This document shows, in pieces, positions 42,069 to 50,464 of a stretch of 64,000 nt of DNA. Made by a program: the position numbers and the translations under genes. Positions within the stretch are counted from its first letter, which is position 1. Every line of letters begins with the position of its first letter. Under the pieces are notes generated by a model, which saw only the letters and a list, made by a program, of their open reading frames with translations, was not told where the DNA came from and did not search any database. Source of the stretch: JAAFJT01 sp043772905 (GTDB taxonomy: Bacteria > Bacteroidota > Bacteroidia > Chitinophagales > Saprospiraceae); NCBI GenBank assembly GCA_043772905.1, contig JAYVFS010000180.1, positions 20,725-84,724 of the forward strand, in the 5' to 3' direction.

Positions 42069-42680
42069 ATGAAGTTTAAATTCCTACTTTGTAGCTTAAC
42101 GATGATGAGTCTTATCATATTAAATTCATCATTCACCATTTATCCCCCGACCCCACAGGGGAGTGGTCCAGCCTCCCCTGTGGGGTCGGGGGATTCACCA
42201 TTACCCTGGCGTGAATACAAGAGTTTTGATGGCAAATTCCGTGTCATTGTTCCCGAAGGAGAGATGACTGAAAAAGTGTCAAAGATTAAAACAGCAGTCG
42301 GGGAGTTACCTTATCATACCTTTTTAAATCGCCCAAAGGAAAAAAGCCCTGAAAACGTCTTCTATCTCGTCAATTATTGCGATTATCCAAAAGGCACTTT
42401 TCATCCAGATTCGACGGAATTAATCAACGAATTTATGACAACAACCATCGAATCATCTGCCAAAAGTGTGGGTGGCAGCGTCACCTATTCAGGCGATATT
42501 GAGCAGCTCGGTAGAAAAGGTAAAGTTTGGCGTGTCCAATACAACAACGACAGGGCATTAATAAAAAGCAAATGTTTTCTCGTCGGTGACCGTTTTTATA
42601 TGATCCAAACCATGATGCTGCGTGAAAAAGCTATGAACCCATCAGCGGATAAATTCCTTGATTCGTTTCAGTTCTTTTAG
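42069..42680 (+). CDS. Hypothetical secreted protein with a palindromic element after the signal peptide
   Basis: This is a 203-residue protein with a signal-like N terminus (MKFKFLLCSLTMMSLIILNS). Residues ~25-42 (Pro/Gly/Ser-rich) are encoded by a GC-rich 20-bp-stem palindrome (42144-42192), preceded by a heptamer-like ATTCATCATTCACC stretch. The remaining ~160 residues form one alpha/beta domain beginning YKSFDGKFRVIVPEGEM, which I cannot assign to a named family. It looks like short Bacteroidota envelope proteins of unknown role. It lies 84 bp upstream of coaD on the same strand. Confidence 0.7.
   Translation: MKFKFLLCSLTMMSLIILNSSFTIYPPTPQGSGPASPVGSGDSPLPWREYKSFDGKFRVIVPEGEMTEKVSKIKTAVGELPYHTFLNRPKEKSPENVFYLVNYCDYPKGTFHPDSTELINEFMTTTIESSAKSVGGSVTYSGDIEQLGRKGKVWRVQYNNDRALIKSKCFLVGDRFYMIQTMMLREKAMNPSADKFLDSFQFF
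42144..42192. repeat. GC-rich palindromic element in coding sequence
   Basis: Perfect 20-nt arms (42144-42163, 42173-42192; CCCCCGACCCCACAGGGGAG) flank a 9-nt loop. The arm differs from the hutU copy at three positions, each balanced in the opposite arm. Confidence 0.85.
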
Positions 42681-42764
42681 ATTATTTTTACCAATAATCA
42701 ATATTCATTCATCAATACTCAATCTAGCAAAGATTCTTGCTTATTTTTACGCAAAAATAAAGAG

Positions 42765-43244
42765 ATGAAAATTTGCGTCTTCCCTGGTTCTTTTGATCCC
42801 ATCACATCTGGTCACGCCGATATAGTGCAGCGGGCTTTGCCACTTTTTGATAAAATTATCATTGCAATTGGCACAAATTCACAAAAAAACAGCCTCTTTA
42901 CCTTAGAACAGCGTAAACAGTGGATAGGTGATGTCTTTGCCCATGAACCCAAAGTAGAAATTGGAACTTTTGAAAAACTGACAGCCGATTTCTGCAAAAA
43001 AGTAAATGCGAAGTGGATACTGAGGGGTCTGAGAAATGCCTCTGATTTCGATTATGAAAAAACCATTTCACAACTCAATTTCATAGTCGGCAATGGCGTA
43101 GAAACCATGTTTTTGATTTCACAACCGCAGTTTTCACATATTTCTTCTACGATTGTACGCGAAATCATCAAGGGCGAAGGCGATGCCTCACCATTTTTAC
43201 CTTCTCAAATTAAAATTTATCAACTAAGTGATAACAATCAATAG
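42765..43244 (+). CDS. coaD: Phosphopantetheine adenylyltransferase
   Basis: CoaD transfers AMP from ATP to 4'-phosphopantetheine, giving dephospho-CoA. The length of 159 residues is normal. The nucleotidyltransferase signature lies in FPGSFDPITSGH, with T14-x-G-H17. The second signature is ISSTIVREI near the C terminus. The decamer copy at 43018 codes for residues 85-90, I-L-R-G-L-R, which is the invariant R-G-L-R active-site stretch of the family; the motif is met purely by codon choice. It follows the hypothetical secreted protein and is separated by 75 bp from the next T9SS protein. Confidence 0.97.
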   Translation: MKICVFPGSFDPITSGHADIVQRALPLFDKIIIAIGTNSQKNSLFTLEQRKQWIGDVFAHEPKVEIGTFEKLTADFCKKVNAKWILRGLRNASDFDYEKTISQLNFIVGNGVETMFLISQPQFSHISSTIVREIIKGEGDASPFLPSQIKIYQLSDNNQ

Positions 43245-43319
43245 GCAACGATTAACAGATATCAGGAAAAAATATCTTCTGTCTATTATCAGTATAATTA
43301 TTTCAAAAAACAAACTCCT

Positions 43320-44213
43320 ATGAAAAAACAGGCAATCTTTTTCTTGTCTTTTTTATTTAAAACCTTCCTTTTTGGTCAAAACCTTGCCGTTGGAACAATT
43401 TGGTACTACCACCAAAGCGCTTTGTTTGGCGAAAATGGCAATTATATCAAAATGCAAATCGTTGCTGATTCAACGATAAATGGTAAGATTTGTAAAAAAT
43501 TTATGGGCGGTTTTGGCTGTTCTAAAATCCCAGATAGAGGGGAATTTGTGTACATCGAAAACAAAAAAGCCTATCGTTACGATTTTGATCGCAACCGCTT
43601 TTGGTTACTATATGATTGGTCAGCAAGGATTGGCGACATTGTGACCATTTATGTACCACAAAAATCGGGTGTTGATTCATTCAAAATACGCATAGATTCT
43701 GTTACAATATGGACACCTAACGGTGAGCCGCTTATCGTTCAAAAAACGTCGCGGGTGGGCGCCAGCCGTTGGATTTATGCCAGTCAACAAATCATTGAAA
43801 AAATAGGTGCAAATGCCGTCTTTTTCCCACAATCGACGAGCTGCGATCCCGTACAGTATGGTAGCCTTCGATGTTTTAATGAACCAAATCAATTAGAAGT
43901 CAAATTTGTTACTTACAAATGCGATTCAATCATCGTACGCGTTGGGACAAGCGACATTCTAAGCCAAAGGCAAATTACTGTTTTTCCGACCCCCTCAGTA
44001 TCTGACCTTAATATAGCGATTGATGAACCCGTAAACGGCGGTTTTTCAATTGACATCATAAACACTTTGGGGCAAGTAGTTTGGCGAAGTCCAAATACGA
44101 TTTACGAAACGAATAAATCCATTGATATAAATAATTGGCAATCAGGCGTTTATAATATAATTTTTACGGATAAAGAGGGTGGAAAGTTGAATCGCTCTTT
44201 TTTGAAAATTTAA
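43320..44213 (+). CDS. T9SS-exported secreted protein
   Basis: This is a 297-residue exported protein: signal peptide (MKKQAIFFLSFLFKTFLFGQ), a ~190-residue beta-rich domain (for example GTIWYYHQSALFGENGNYIK) and a C-terminal type A sorting domain from VFPTPSVSDLNIAIDEP to the final LNRSFLKI. Related Bacteroidota proteins are of unknown function. The decamer copy at 43991 codes for the T-P-S-V inside the sorting-domain start, where many family members have N-P-x-x, so again no indel. Another copy (44216) begins directly after the stop codon. Confidence 0.82.
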   Translation: MKKQAIFFLSFLFKTFLFGQNLAVGTIWYYHQSALFGENGNYIKMQIVADSTINGKICKKFMGGFGCSKIPDRGEFVYIENKKAYRYDFDRNRFWLLYDWSARIGDIVTIYVPQKSGVDSFKIRIDSVTIWTPNGEPLIVQKTSRVGASRWIYASQQIIEKIGANAVFFPQSTSCDPVQYGSLRCFNEPNQLEVKFVTYKCDSIIVRVGTSDILSQRQITVFPTPSVSDLNIAIDEPVNGGFSIDIINTLGQVVWRSPNTIYETNKSIDINNWQSGVYNIIFTDKEGGKLNRSFLKI

Positions 44214-44226
44214 CCCCCCTCAGTAT

Positions 44227-44260
44227 TTGTCGCTTATTTGTTATCAAATTATTACCTTTG
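44227..44260 (+). promoter_or_regulatory. Candidate Bacteroidota promoter for pruA
   Basis: TTG at 44227-44229, a 23-nt spacer and TACCTTTG at 44253-44260; pruA starts 73 nt downstream. The -33 box directly follows the decamer copy at 44216. Confidence 0.5.
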
Positions 44261-44332
44261 CCCCGCATTTTGAGCGCTAAATGCTTTAAATAACAGTTTT
44301 TTTTTACCAAATATAAATCAATTATTATTTCT

Positions 44333-45964
44333 ATGTCTAACGCATTCTACCACACACCTAAAACCGTCAACGAACCTTTATTAGGTTATGGAAAAGGTTC
44401 ATCTGAAAAATTAGCTTTGAAAAAGGCGCTTGCCGATGCCAAATCTAAGCAAATGGATATTCCGATGTATATCGGTGGCAAACACATCACAACTTCTGAC
44501 AAAGTGGCAATTCATCCGCCACATGAGTTGAAACACACACTCGGTCATTACAGCAAAGGCACAAAAGAACACGCTGAACAGGCGATTGCTGCCGCTATGA
44601 ACGCCAAAAAAGCTTGGGAAGACATGGCTTGGCAAGACCGTGCAGCTATTTTTCTGAAAGCAGCTGACCTTTTGGTAGGACCTTATCGGGCGCGTATGAT
44701 GGCGGCAACGATGCTTTGTCAATCAAAAAATGCGTATCAAGCAGAGATTGATTGTATTGCCGAACTCGCTGATTTTTGGCGTTATAATGTCCAGTTTTTA
44801 ACAGAAATCTATAATCAACAGCCGAATAGCTCAACAGGTATTTGGAATCGGACGGAATACCGCGCTTTGGAAGGCTTTATTTTTGCCTTAACGCCCTTCA
44901 ATTTTACGGCAATCGCAGGCAATTTGCCCGCCGCACCTGCCTTATGTGGCAATGTCGCTGTTTGGAAACCTGCTGAATCGCAAATTTATTCTGCCTGTGT
45001 CATCATGGACATCCTCGAAGAAGCGGGTTTGCCAGCAGGTGTCATCAATTTGATATATGTTGATGGTCCAACAGCAGGAGAAGTCATTTTTTCGCACCGT
45101 GATTTTGCGGGTTTGCACTTCACAGGTAGCACAACAACCTTCAACCGTTTGTGGCAAACAATTGCGACAAATTTACCAAAATACAAATCCTATCCACGAA
45201 TCGTAGGTGAAACAGGCGGAAAAGATTTTGTTATGGTGCATCCTTCTGCCAATGCCAAAGCCGTTGCAACCGCTTTGGCTCGAGGTGCATTCGAGTTTCA
45301 AGGACAAAAATGTTCCGCTGCTTCGAGGGCTTATGTACCTCAGTCGTTGTGGAATGATGTGAAAAGCTATCTCGTAGAAGACCTGAAATCTATGAAAATG
45401 GGCACAACAGAGGATTTTACGAACTTTGTCAACGCTGTGATTGATGAAAAAGCATTTGACAAAATCAGCAGCTATATCGTTGATGCGAAAGCAGCAAAAG
45501 ATGCAGACATCATCGTAGGTGGTAATTTCAGCAAAACAGAAGGTTACTTCATTGAGCCAACTGTTATTGTCGTGGACACCCCTCAGTATGCGACGATGTG
45601 TGAAGAGATTTTCGGGCCCGTTTTGACGATTTATGTCTATGCAGACAATGATTTTGAAAAAACATTAGACATTTTGGATGCAACATCGCCTTATGCTTTG
45701 ACAGGTTCTATATTCTCAACCGACCGTGCAGCCGTTGCGGTGGCGACGGATAAATTACGTCATGCAGCAGGTAATTTTTATATCAATGACAAACCTACGG
45801 GTGCGGTTGTCGGTCAACAACCTTTTGGCGGTGCGCGATTGAGTGGCACGAACGATAAAGCCGGTTCAGCATTGAATCTATATCGTTGGTTATCAGCACG
45901 GACGATTAAAGAAACTTTTGTTTCTCCAACCGATTATCGCTATCCTTTTTTGGCGGAAAAATAG
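44333..45964 (+). CDS. pruA: 1-pyrroline-5-carboxylate dehydrogenase
   Basis: PruA oxidises glutamate semialdehyde to glutamate with NAD in proline breakdown. The 543-residue length fits the stand-alone (non-PutA) form. The general base is Glu293 in GETGGKDF, the nucleophile Cys327 in GQKCSAASRAY. ALTPFNFTAIAGNL, the NAD-loop FTGSTTTF and EEIFGPVLT are typical. The decamer copy at 45579 encodes T-P-Q-Y just before the conserved M-C-E-E-I-F-G-P-V strand, with normal spacing. No proline dehydrogenase gene is adjacent. Confidence 0.96.
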   Translation: MSNAFYHTPKTVNEPLLGYGKGSSEKLALKKALADAKSKQMDIPMYIGGKHITTSDKVAIHPPHELKHTLGHYSKGTKEHAEQAIAAAMNAKKAWEDMAWQDRAAIFLKAADLLVGPYRARMMAATMLCQSKNAYQAEIDCIAELADFWRYNVQFLTEIYNQQPNSSTGIWNRTEYRALEGFIFALTPFNFTAIAGNLPAAPALCGNVAVWKPAESQIYSACVIMDILEEAGLPAGVINLIYVDGPTAGEVIFSHRDFAGLHFTGSTTTFNRLWQTIATNLPKYKSYPRIVGETGGKDFVMVHPSANAKAVATALARGAFEFQGQKCSAASRAYVPQSLWNDVKSYLVEDLKSMKMGTTEDFTNFVNAVIDEKAFDKISSYIVDAKAAKDADIIVGGNFSKTEGYFIEPTVIVVDTPQYATMCEEIFGPVLTIYVYADNDFEKTLDILDATSPYALTGSIFSTDRAAVAVATDKLRHAAGNFYINDKPTGAVVGQQPFGGARLSGTNDKAGSALNLYRWLSARTIKETFVSPTDYRYPFLAEK

Positions 45965-46063
45965 GTTTTAAAAAATAAAAATGTTTAAAAAGTGAAAAAG
46001 GGAGTGCATTTGTGCATTTCCTTTTTTATATTTGAACATAATTTCCTTTTAAAAACAACTCTA

Positions 46064-46840
46064 ATGGGCGTAACAATTCACTATCGAGGCAAACTGAAAT
46101 CACCAGACCTCATAACAACATTGATGGATGAAGTCGAAGAAATTTGTATTTCTAATGATTGGCACTATCAATTGCTCAATGATAAGACGCCTGTGGCTGA
46201 AGCGACTTTGACCAACCCTTTTTCACTCGAAGATTTTGAATCAGATCCAGATTTCGATTTTGAGCCTGACAACTATCAGGGCGATTTGCGTGGTATCACT
46301 TTTGAACCGCATGAGGAGTCTGAAACAGTCACTTTTCTGTTTGATACTGAGGGGGTCTTGCGTTCCGTTTTTTCAAGCATTTTTAAGAAAAAAGGAAAAT
46401 ATACCTGGTGTTTTGTCAAAACACAGTTTGCTGGAGTGGATACACATATTCGCATTATCAATTTGATGGGTTATTTGAAAAAGAAATATTTCAAAAAATT
46501 TGAGATTCATGATGATGGGGGCTATTATCCTAATAACGACACTGATGAACTACGAAACCGTTTGGACTATCTAAACAATGCCATTGCCACAGTACATGAT
46601 GTTTTTGAAAACCTAAGTATCAATAATTCAAAATCACCTGATGATTTTATTGATGATATAAAAGATGCCCTTTCAGCATCTTTCAAAGGAGCAAATATTC
46701 AAATCATCAAAATAGACCCCCTCAGTATGATGTCCGATATGCTCAAAAATTTAGAAGAATCAACAGATGAGGATGCCAAACCTAAGAAAAAACGCAAAAA
46801 AAAGAAAGATACTGATGAGGATATTGATTTACCTTTTTAA
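46064..46840 (+). CDS. Hypothetical acidic protein with Lys-rich tail
   Basis: The ATG at 46064 (MGVTIHYRGKL) is preferred over an in-frame ATG at 45992 that adds an unrelated stretch. The 258-residue protein has a compact alpha/beta N-terminal domain, an acidic middle (DFESDPDFDFEPDN) and ends in KPKKKRKKKKDTDEDIDLPF, a basic block followed by an acidic block. I do not recognise a family. It is cytoplasmic by absence of signal or membrane segments. Two decamer copies (46345, 46718) read D-T-E-G-V and D-P-L-S-M. A terminator follows at 46852-46905. Confidence 0.7.
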   Translation: MGVTIHYRGKLKSPDLITTLMDEVEEICISNDWHYQLLNDKTPVAEATLTNPFSLEDFESDPDFDFEPDNYQGDLRGITFEPHEESETVTFLFDTEGVLRSVFSSIFKKKGKYTWCFVKTQFAGVDTHIRIINLMGYLKKKYFKKFEIHDDGGYYPNNDTDELRNRLDYLNNAIATVHDVFENLSINNSKSPDDFIDDIKDALSASFKGANIQIIKIDPLSMMSDMLKNLEESTDEDAKPKKKRKKKKDTDEDIDLPF

Positions 46841-46851
46841 GTGAAAAATGC

Positions 46852-46905
46852 AGAATAAAAATGCCAAATGAAGAGGAGTCTTCATTTGACAATTTTTATT
46901 CTACA
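46852..46905. terminator. Inverted repeat terminator
   Basis: AGAATAAAAATGCCAAATGAAG pairs with CTTCATTTGACAATTTTTATTCT, with two small bulges, between convergent genes. Confidence 0.7.
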
Positions 46906-46914
46906 CTTTAACAA

Positions 46915-47481
46915 TTAGTTTGCTTTAAACTCACCGCTTGCACGGAGTTCGACATCTTCGCTAACGACTAAAGAAGGCATTGTACCAACACCAAAATCAG
47001 TCCTTTTGATATAACCTGATGCTTTAAAGCCAGCAACTTTTTTGTTAGAACGTTGATCCATTGACGTACCTAAAAGCGTTAGGTCAAGTGTCACCTTTTT
47101 AGTTACGCCTTTTATTGTTAAATCCCCTGTCAATTTATACTTTTTATCAGCTACTTTCGAGATACCAGTGCTTTTAAAAGTCAATTTTGGAAATTGAGCC
47201 GCATCAAACATGTCTGGTTTCTGCAAATGACCATCACGTCCGTCAGCACCTGTTTTTACACTTGCGATGTCTGCCGAAAATTCAAAAATGGCATCAGAAA
47301 AATCTTCTTTTGATGATGTTATTTTGGCATCAAAAGTTTGAAAATTGCCATCAACTTCAGAAAGTGCTAAGTGCGTAACTGTAAAACCAACCTTAGAGTG
47401 TGCCTTATCAGCCGTCCAAGTTTGAGCAAAAGCGGCAACAGATGTGAATAAAACGAATAAAAGGAATGAAATCTTTTTCAT
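46915..47481 (-). CDS. YceI-family protein
   Basis: This is a 188-residue periplasmic lipocalin-like protein of the YceI family, which binds isoprenoid-type lipids in its barrel. There is a signal peptide of about 19 residues ending A-F-A-Q. The family features W-T-x-D-x-A-H-S-x-V-G-F at the mature N terminus, GHLQKPDMFDAAQFPKL, KLTGDLTIKGVTK and FKASGYIKRTDFG are all present. The ligand here is unknown. Monocistronic; 353 bp of AT-rich DNA without a recognised element separates it from the divergent LytS gene. Confidence 0.93.
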   Translation of the reverse strand: MKKISFLLFVLFTSVAAFAQTWTADKAHSKVGFTVTHLALSEVDGNFQTFDAKITSSKEDFSDAIFEFSADIASVKTGADGRDGHLQKPDMFDAAQFPKLTFKSTGISKVADKKYKLTGDLTIKGVTKKVTLDLTLLGTSMDQRSNKKVAGFKASGYIKRTDFGVGTMPSLVVSEDVELRASGEFKAN

Positions 47482-47834
47482 AAAAAAATCAGTTTTAATA
47501 AATTAATAAATTATTGAATTCTGTTTTAGAACTTCAAAAACATAGTTTAAAATGTATTTCTAAAACGTATCTTTTTGAAATCTAAACACAAAGCAAACCC
47601 AATTTTTTGAAATACTCTTCATTCTTATACCGTTCGGCATTTTAATTCTACGGTTTGGTGTTTTTATGACAAATAACGTATGGACGATTAATAAATATCA
47701 ACAATCGGTTAAAAATGCCGAGTTGTAGAATGCTATGGCGAAAGAGCCGAAAAACAGGGTTCCTTTTTTTCATAAACATGTATTTTGCCGTACTTTGAGT
47801 TTTTTAAATCTTTATTTTTAATATCCATAGCATC
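47482..47834. other. 353-bp AT-rich gene-free gap between divergent genes
   Basis: I see no gene, motif copy or clear hairpin here. It should contain the promoters of yceI (-) and the LytS-type kinase (+). Confidence 0.6.
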
Positions 47835-48878
47835 ATGCAGTCTTTCATACAGCGTCATAGAATTTTATTGATTCACATTTTGTTTTGGTGCGTCTATTCC
47901 TCTTTTTTCTTTTATCAAATCATTTATGCCCGAACGAAAGAAGAGCCAGATTGGACGCGGATTTTCAAAGATTTAGGTTCGCATATCTTTTGTATGATGA
48001 TTATCAGTTACCTCAATTACTTTGTTTTTTTGCCTCGTTTTTTGAAACATCGCAGTTTAGGGCGTTATTTATTAGAGTTTTCTGTGCCATTTGCTCTGTC
48101 AATGTATGGACTTTGGCGGCTAAAACTGTTTATCATTAGTGGATGTGCTTTTTCAACGCCTTGGATTTATACTCAACGATTTATTGTTAACCTCACTTTG
48201 AGTTCTTTACTTATCGTTCTTTTTGTCGGTATGTTGAAGTTTGCAGAAGACTGGTTTGAGCTTGAAAAAAAGAAAAAAGAGATAGAAAATGAGCGTTTGA
48301 CCTCCGAATTACGCTTTTTGAAAGCCCAAATTAATCCACATTTTTTGTTCAATACCTTGAATAATCTCTATTATTTGGCATTCACTCAGTCGCCAAATAC
48401 AACAGAAGTGATTGCTAAATTGTCGCAAATGATGCGTTATATGATGTATGATTCCAATCATCCCCGAGTACCCCTCAGTAAAGAGATTGAATATATGCAA
48501 AATTATATCAGTCTTGAAAAATTGCGATTCAGTACAGATGTTCCTATTTTGTTCGAAGTACATGGCAATGTGGACGGCGCGATGATTACGCCATTGATTT
48601 TTATTACTTTTTTGGAAAATGCTTTTAAACATGGTGTCAGCAATGCGGCTAAAAACGCTTGGGTAAAAGTCGCCATAGATATAAGCGGAAAGGCTTGTGT
48701 TTATACCGTTGAAAATAGTAAAATTACAGATAACGATAAAACTGTAAACGAAAAATCGGGTATTGGTTTACAGAATGTCAAAAGACGCTTAGATTTGAGT
48801 TATCCCGACAATTATGAATTGAATGTACAAGATTTGGCAGACCGTTACGTGGTCGAGTTGAAAATGAATCTAATATGA
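47835..48878 (+). CDS. LytS-type sensor histidine kinase
   Basis: This is a 347-residue membrane kinase with four N-terminal hydrophobic segments (to about residue 145), a short coiled coil, and the His_kinase (PF06580-type) domain. The phosphorylated His169 lies in AQINPHFLFNTLNNL. The ATP-lid part has PLIFITFLENAFKHG and GIGLQNVKRRLDL. The input signal is unknown. It overlaps the response regulator by ATGA (48875-48878). The decamer copy at 48471 is read as V-P-L-S-K, which is the usual V-x-L-x-x-E-I stretch of this family. Confidence 0.93.
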   Translation: MQSFIQRHRILLIHILFWCVYSSFFFYQIIYARTKEEPDWTRIFKDLGSHIFCMMIISYLNYFVFLPRFLKHRSLGRYLLEFSVPFALSMYGLWRLKLFIISGCAFSTPWIYTQRFIVNLTLSSLLIVLFVGMLKFAEDWFELEKKKKEIENERLTSELRFLKAQINPHFLFNTLNNLYYLAFTQSPNTTEVIAKLSQMMRYMMYDSNHPRVPLSKEIEYMQNYISLEKLRFSTDVPILFEVHGNVDGAMITPLIFITFLENAFKHGVSNAAKNAWVKVAIDISGKACVYTVENSKITDNDKTVNEKSGIGLQNVKRRLDLSYPDNYELNVQDLADRYVVELKMNLI

Positions 48879-49690
48879 TATTGACTTGCATCATCGTCGA
48901 AGACGAGCCATTGGCACGCAATTTATTGACGCAATATATCTTGAAAATGCCTTCGCTGACATTGCATCAAGCGTTTTCCAACCCCTTAGAAGCTATGGCT
49001 TTTTTAAGGAATACGCCAACGGATATACTTTTTTTAGATATTCAAATGCCTGAAATTACAGGTATTACGCTGCTCAAAATACTTCAAAAGAAACCAATTG
49101 TTATTTTGACAACGGCTTATTCAGAATACGCCATAGAAGGTTATGAATTGGATGTGACCGATTATTTACTAAAACCCATTACGTTTGAACGCTTTTTGAA
49201 AGCCGTTGAAAAAGCGACGCAACGCATTATTTCGACTCAACCGACTTCGTTTTCTAAGGAAATAACGACTCAAAAAGGGGTTGATACTGAGGGGGGGGAT
49301 TCAAATGTTCATGAGGGTATAAAGCCTGAACAAAGTGTAAATGTGTCAGAAAATGCGGCTTTCCAACCATTTATATTTGTCAAAGACGGCACAAAATTGG
49401 TCAAAGTACGCCTCCATGATATACTTTATATTGAAGGTTTGAAGGACTATGTAACCATACATACCAAGCAAAAAAAAATTGTTACCCTACAACGTTTAAA
49501 AGTATTAGAAACGCAATTGCCTGAAAACCAATTTATTAGAATCCACAATTCTTACATCGTTTCCTTAGAAGCCATAGATGTCGTGCATAAAGAACGCGTG
49601 CAAATTGGGAATACATTTTTACCTATCAGCGACACCTATCGGAAGGCGTTCAAGGATTTTATTGAACGCAACAACATACGTTTGGATTGA
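48875..49690 (+). CDS. LytTR-family response regulator
   Basis: This 271-residue regulator is coupled to the LytS gene. The receiver domain (1-120) has the acidic pair Glu9-Asp10, phosphoacceptor Asp55 in LFLDIQMPE, Thr in LTTAYSEYA and Lys in DYLLKPI. A linker of about 45 residues leads to the LytTR DNA-binding domain from about residue 165 (FIFVKDGTKLVKV to the C terminus), with IEGLKDYVTIHT typical. The linker holds the decamer copy at 49285 with the longest G run seen (eight), read as D-T-E-G-G-D. Target genes are unknown. Confidence 0.94.
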   Translation: MILTCIIVEDEPLARNLLTQYILKMPSLTLHQAFSNPLEAMAFLRNTPTDILFLDIQMPEITGITLLKILQKKPIVILTTAYSEYAIEGYELDVTDYLLKPITFERFLKAVEKATQRIISTQPTSFSKEITTQKGVDTEGGDSNVHEGIKPEQSVNVSENAAFQPFIFVKDGTKLVKVRLHDILYIEGLKDYVTIHTKQKKIVTLQRLKVLETQLPENQFIRIHNSYIVSLEAIDVVHKERVQIGNTFLPISDTYRKAFKDFIERNNIRLD

Positions 49691-49692
49691 TG

Positions 49693-50187
49693 TTAATTCA
49701 TAAAAACGGCCCACTCCTCAACATCTCTAATTTGGACATCTATATGTTCCTTCAATGTCGTTGATAAGGACAAACCCACATAGTCTGCTTTAATGGGGAA
49801 AGATTTGTGTTTTCTATCAATCAAAACAGCGACTTCTATTTTTTTTGGTAAAACGTCGAGAAAGGGTTTAATGGCATAAAAAATCGTTCGACCCGTATTC
49901 GCCACATCGTCTATGATGATAACGACCTTGTTTTGAATTTGCTCAATAGGCATATCCAAAACAATTGGATGCGTCGCAGGTGAAGCGGGATTCAACAACA
50001 AACGGGTGAGCGTAATATTGGCTTCTGTGCGCCCGACAAGCTCTTGCATCAACAAATCAGCCATGACTAAACCATTATTATTGATACCCGCGAGGATGAT
50101 TTCAGGCTCGTTGAGGTTGCGTTCGAGTATTTCAATGGTCAAACGACGGATTTTTTGCCGGATTTGTTTCTCGTTTAAAATTTTCAT
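49693..50187 (-). CDS. Phosphoribosyltransferase, PyrR-like
   Basis: This is a 164-residue type I phosphoribosyltransferase. The PRPP-binding motif is VVIIIDDVANTGRTI, with the two acidic residues and T-G-R-T loop. Length and layout recall PyrR/hypoxanthine-type enzymes. A role in pyrimidine salvage or pyr regulation is possible, but no pyr leader is seen next to it; pyrC lies 5 kb away on the other strand. It converges with the LytTR gene with only 2 bp between the stops. Confidence 0.85.
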   Translation of the reverse strand: MKILNEKQIRQKIRRLTIEILERNLNEPEIILAGINNNGLVMADLLMQELVGRTEANITLTRLLLNPASPATHPIVLDMPIEQIQNKVVIIIDDVANTGRTIFYAIKPFLDVLPKKIEVAVLIDRKHKSFPIKADYVGLSLSTTLKEHIDVQIRDVEEWAVFMN

Positions 50188-50201
50188 TATTCTATTTTTT
50201 T

Positions 50202-50281
50202 GTTTGACACGAATATCACGAATTATACGAATTTTATTTTATGGAAATTTAGTGTCATTCGTGCAATTGGTGTCAAAAATA
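50202..50281. repeat. Inverted CACGAATT array
   Basis: TTTGACACGAATATCACGAA on the left is mirrored on the right by TTCGTGCAATTGGTGTCAAA. This is another inverted array of short units, upstream of the phosphoribosyltransferase. Confidence 0.7.
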
Positions 50282-50464
50282 AGGCTCAAAATTGACCATT
50301 TTTCATTTAAAAATACAAACTCTGAAAAGAATGTTTCTAAATTTAAGCATTAGTAGTGAAAATTCGCTAATTTCATTTTATTTTGCTTCTCTAAAATGCT
50401 TTCAACGGTAAATTTACTGAGGGGGTGTTTCCAATTACAAATTACGAATAATCAATAACCAATC

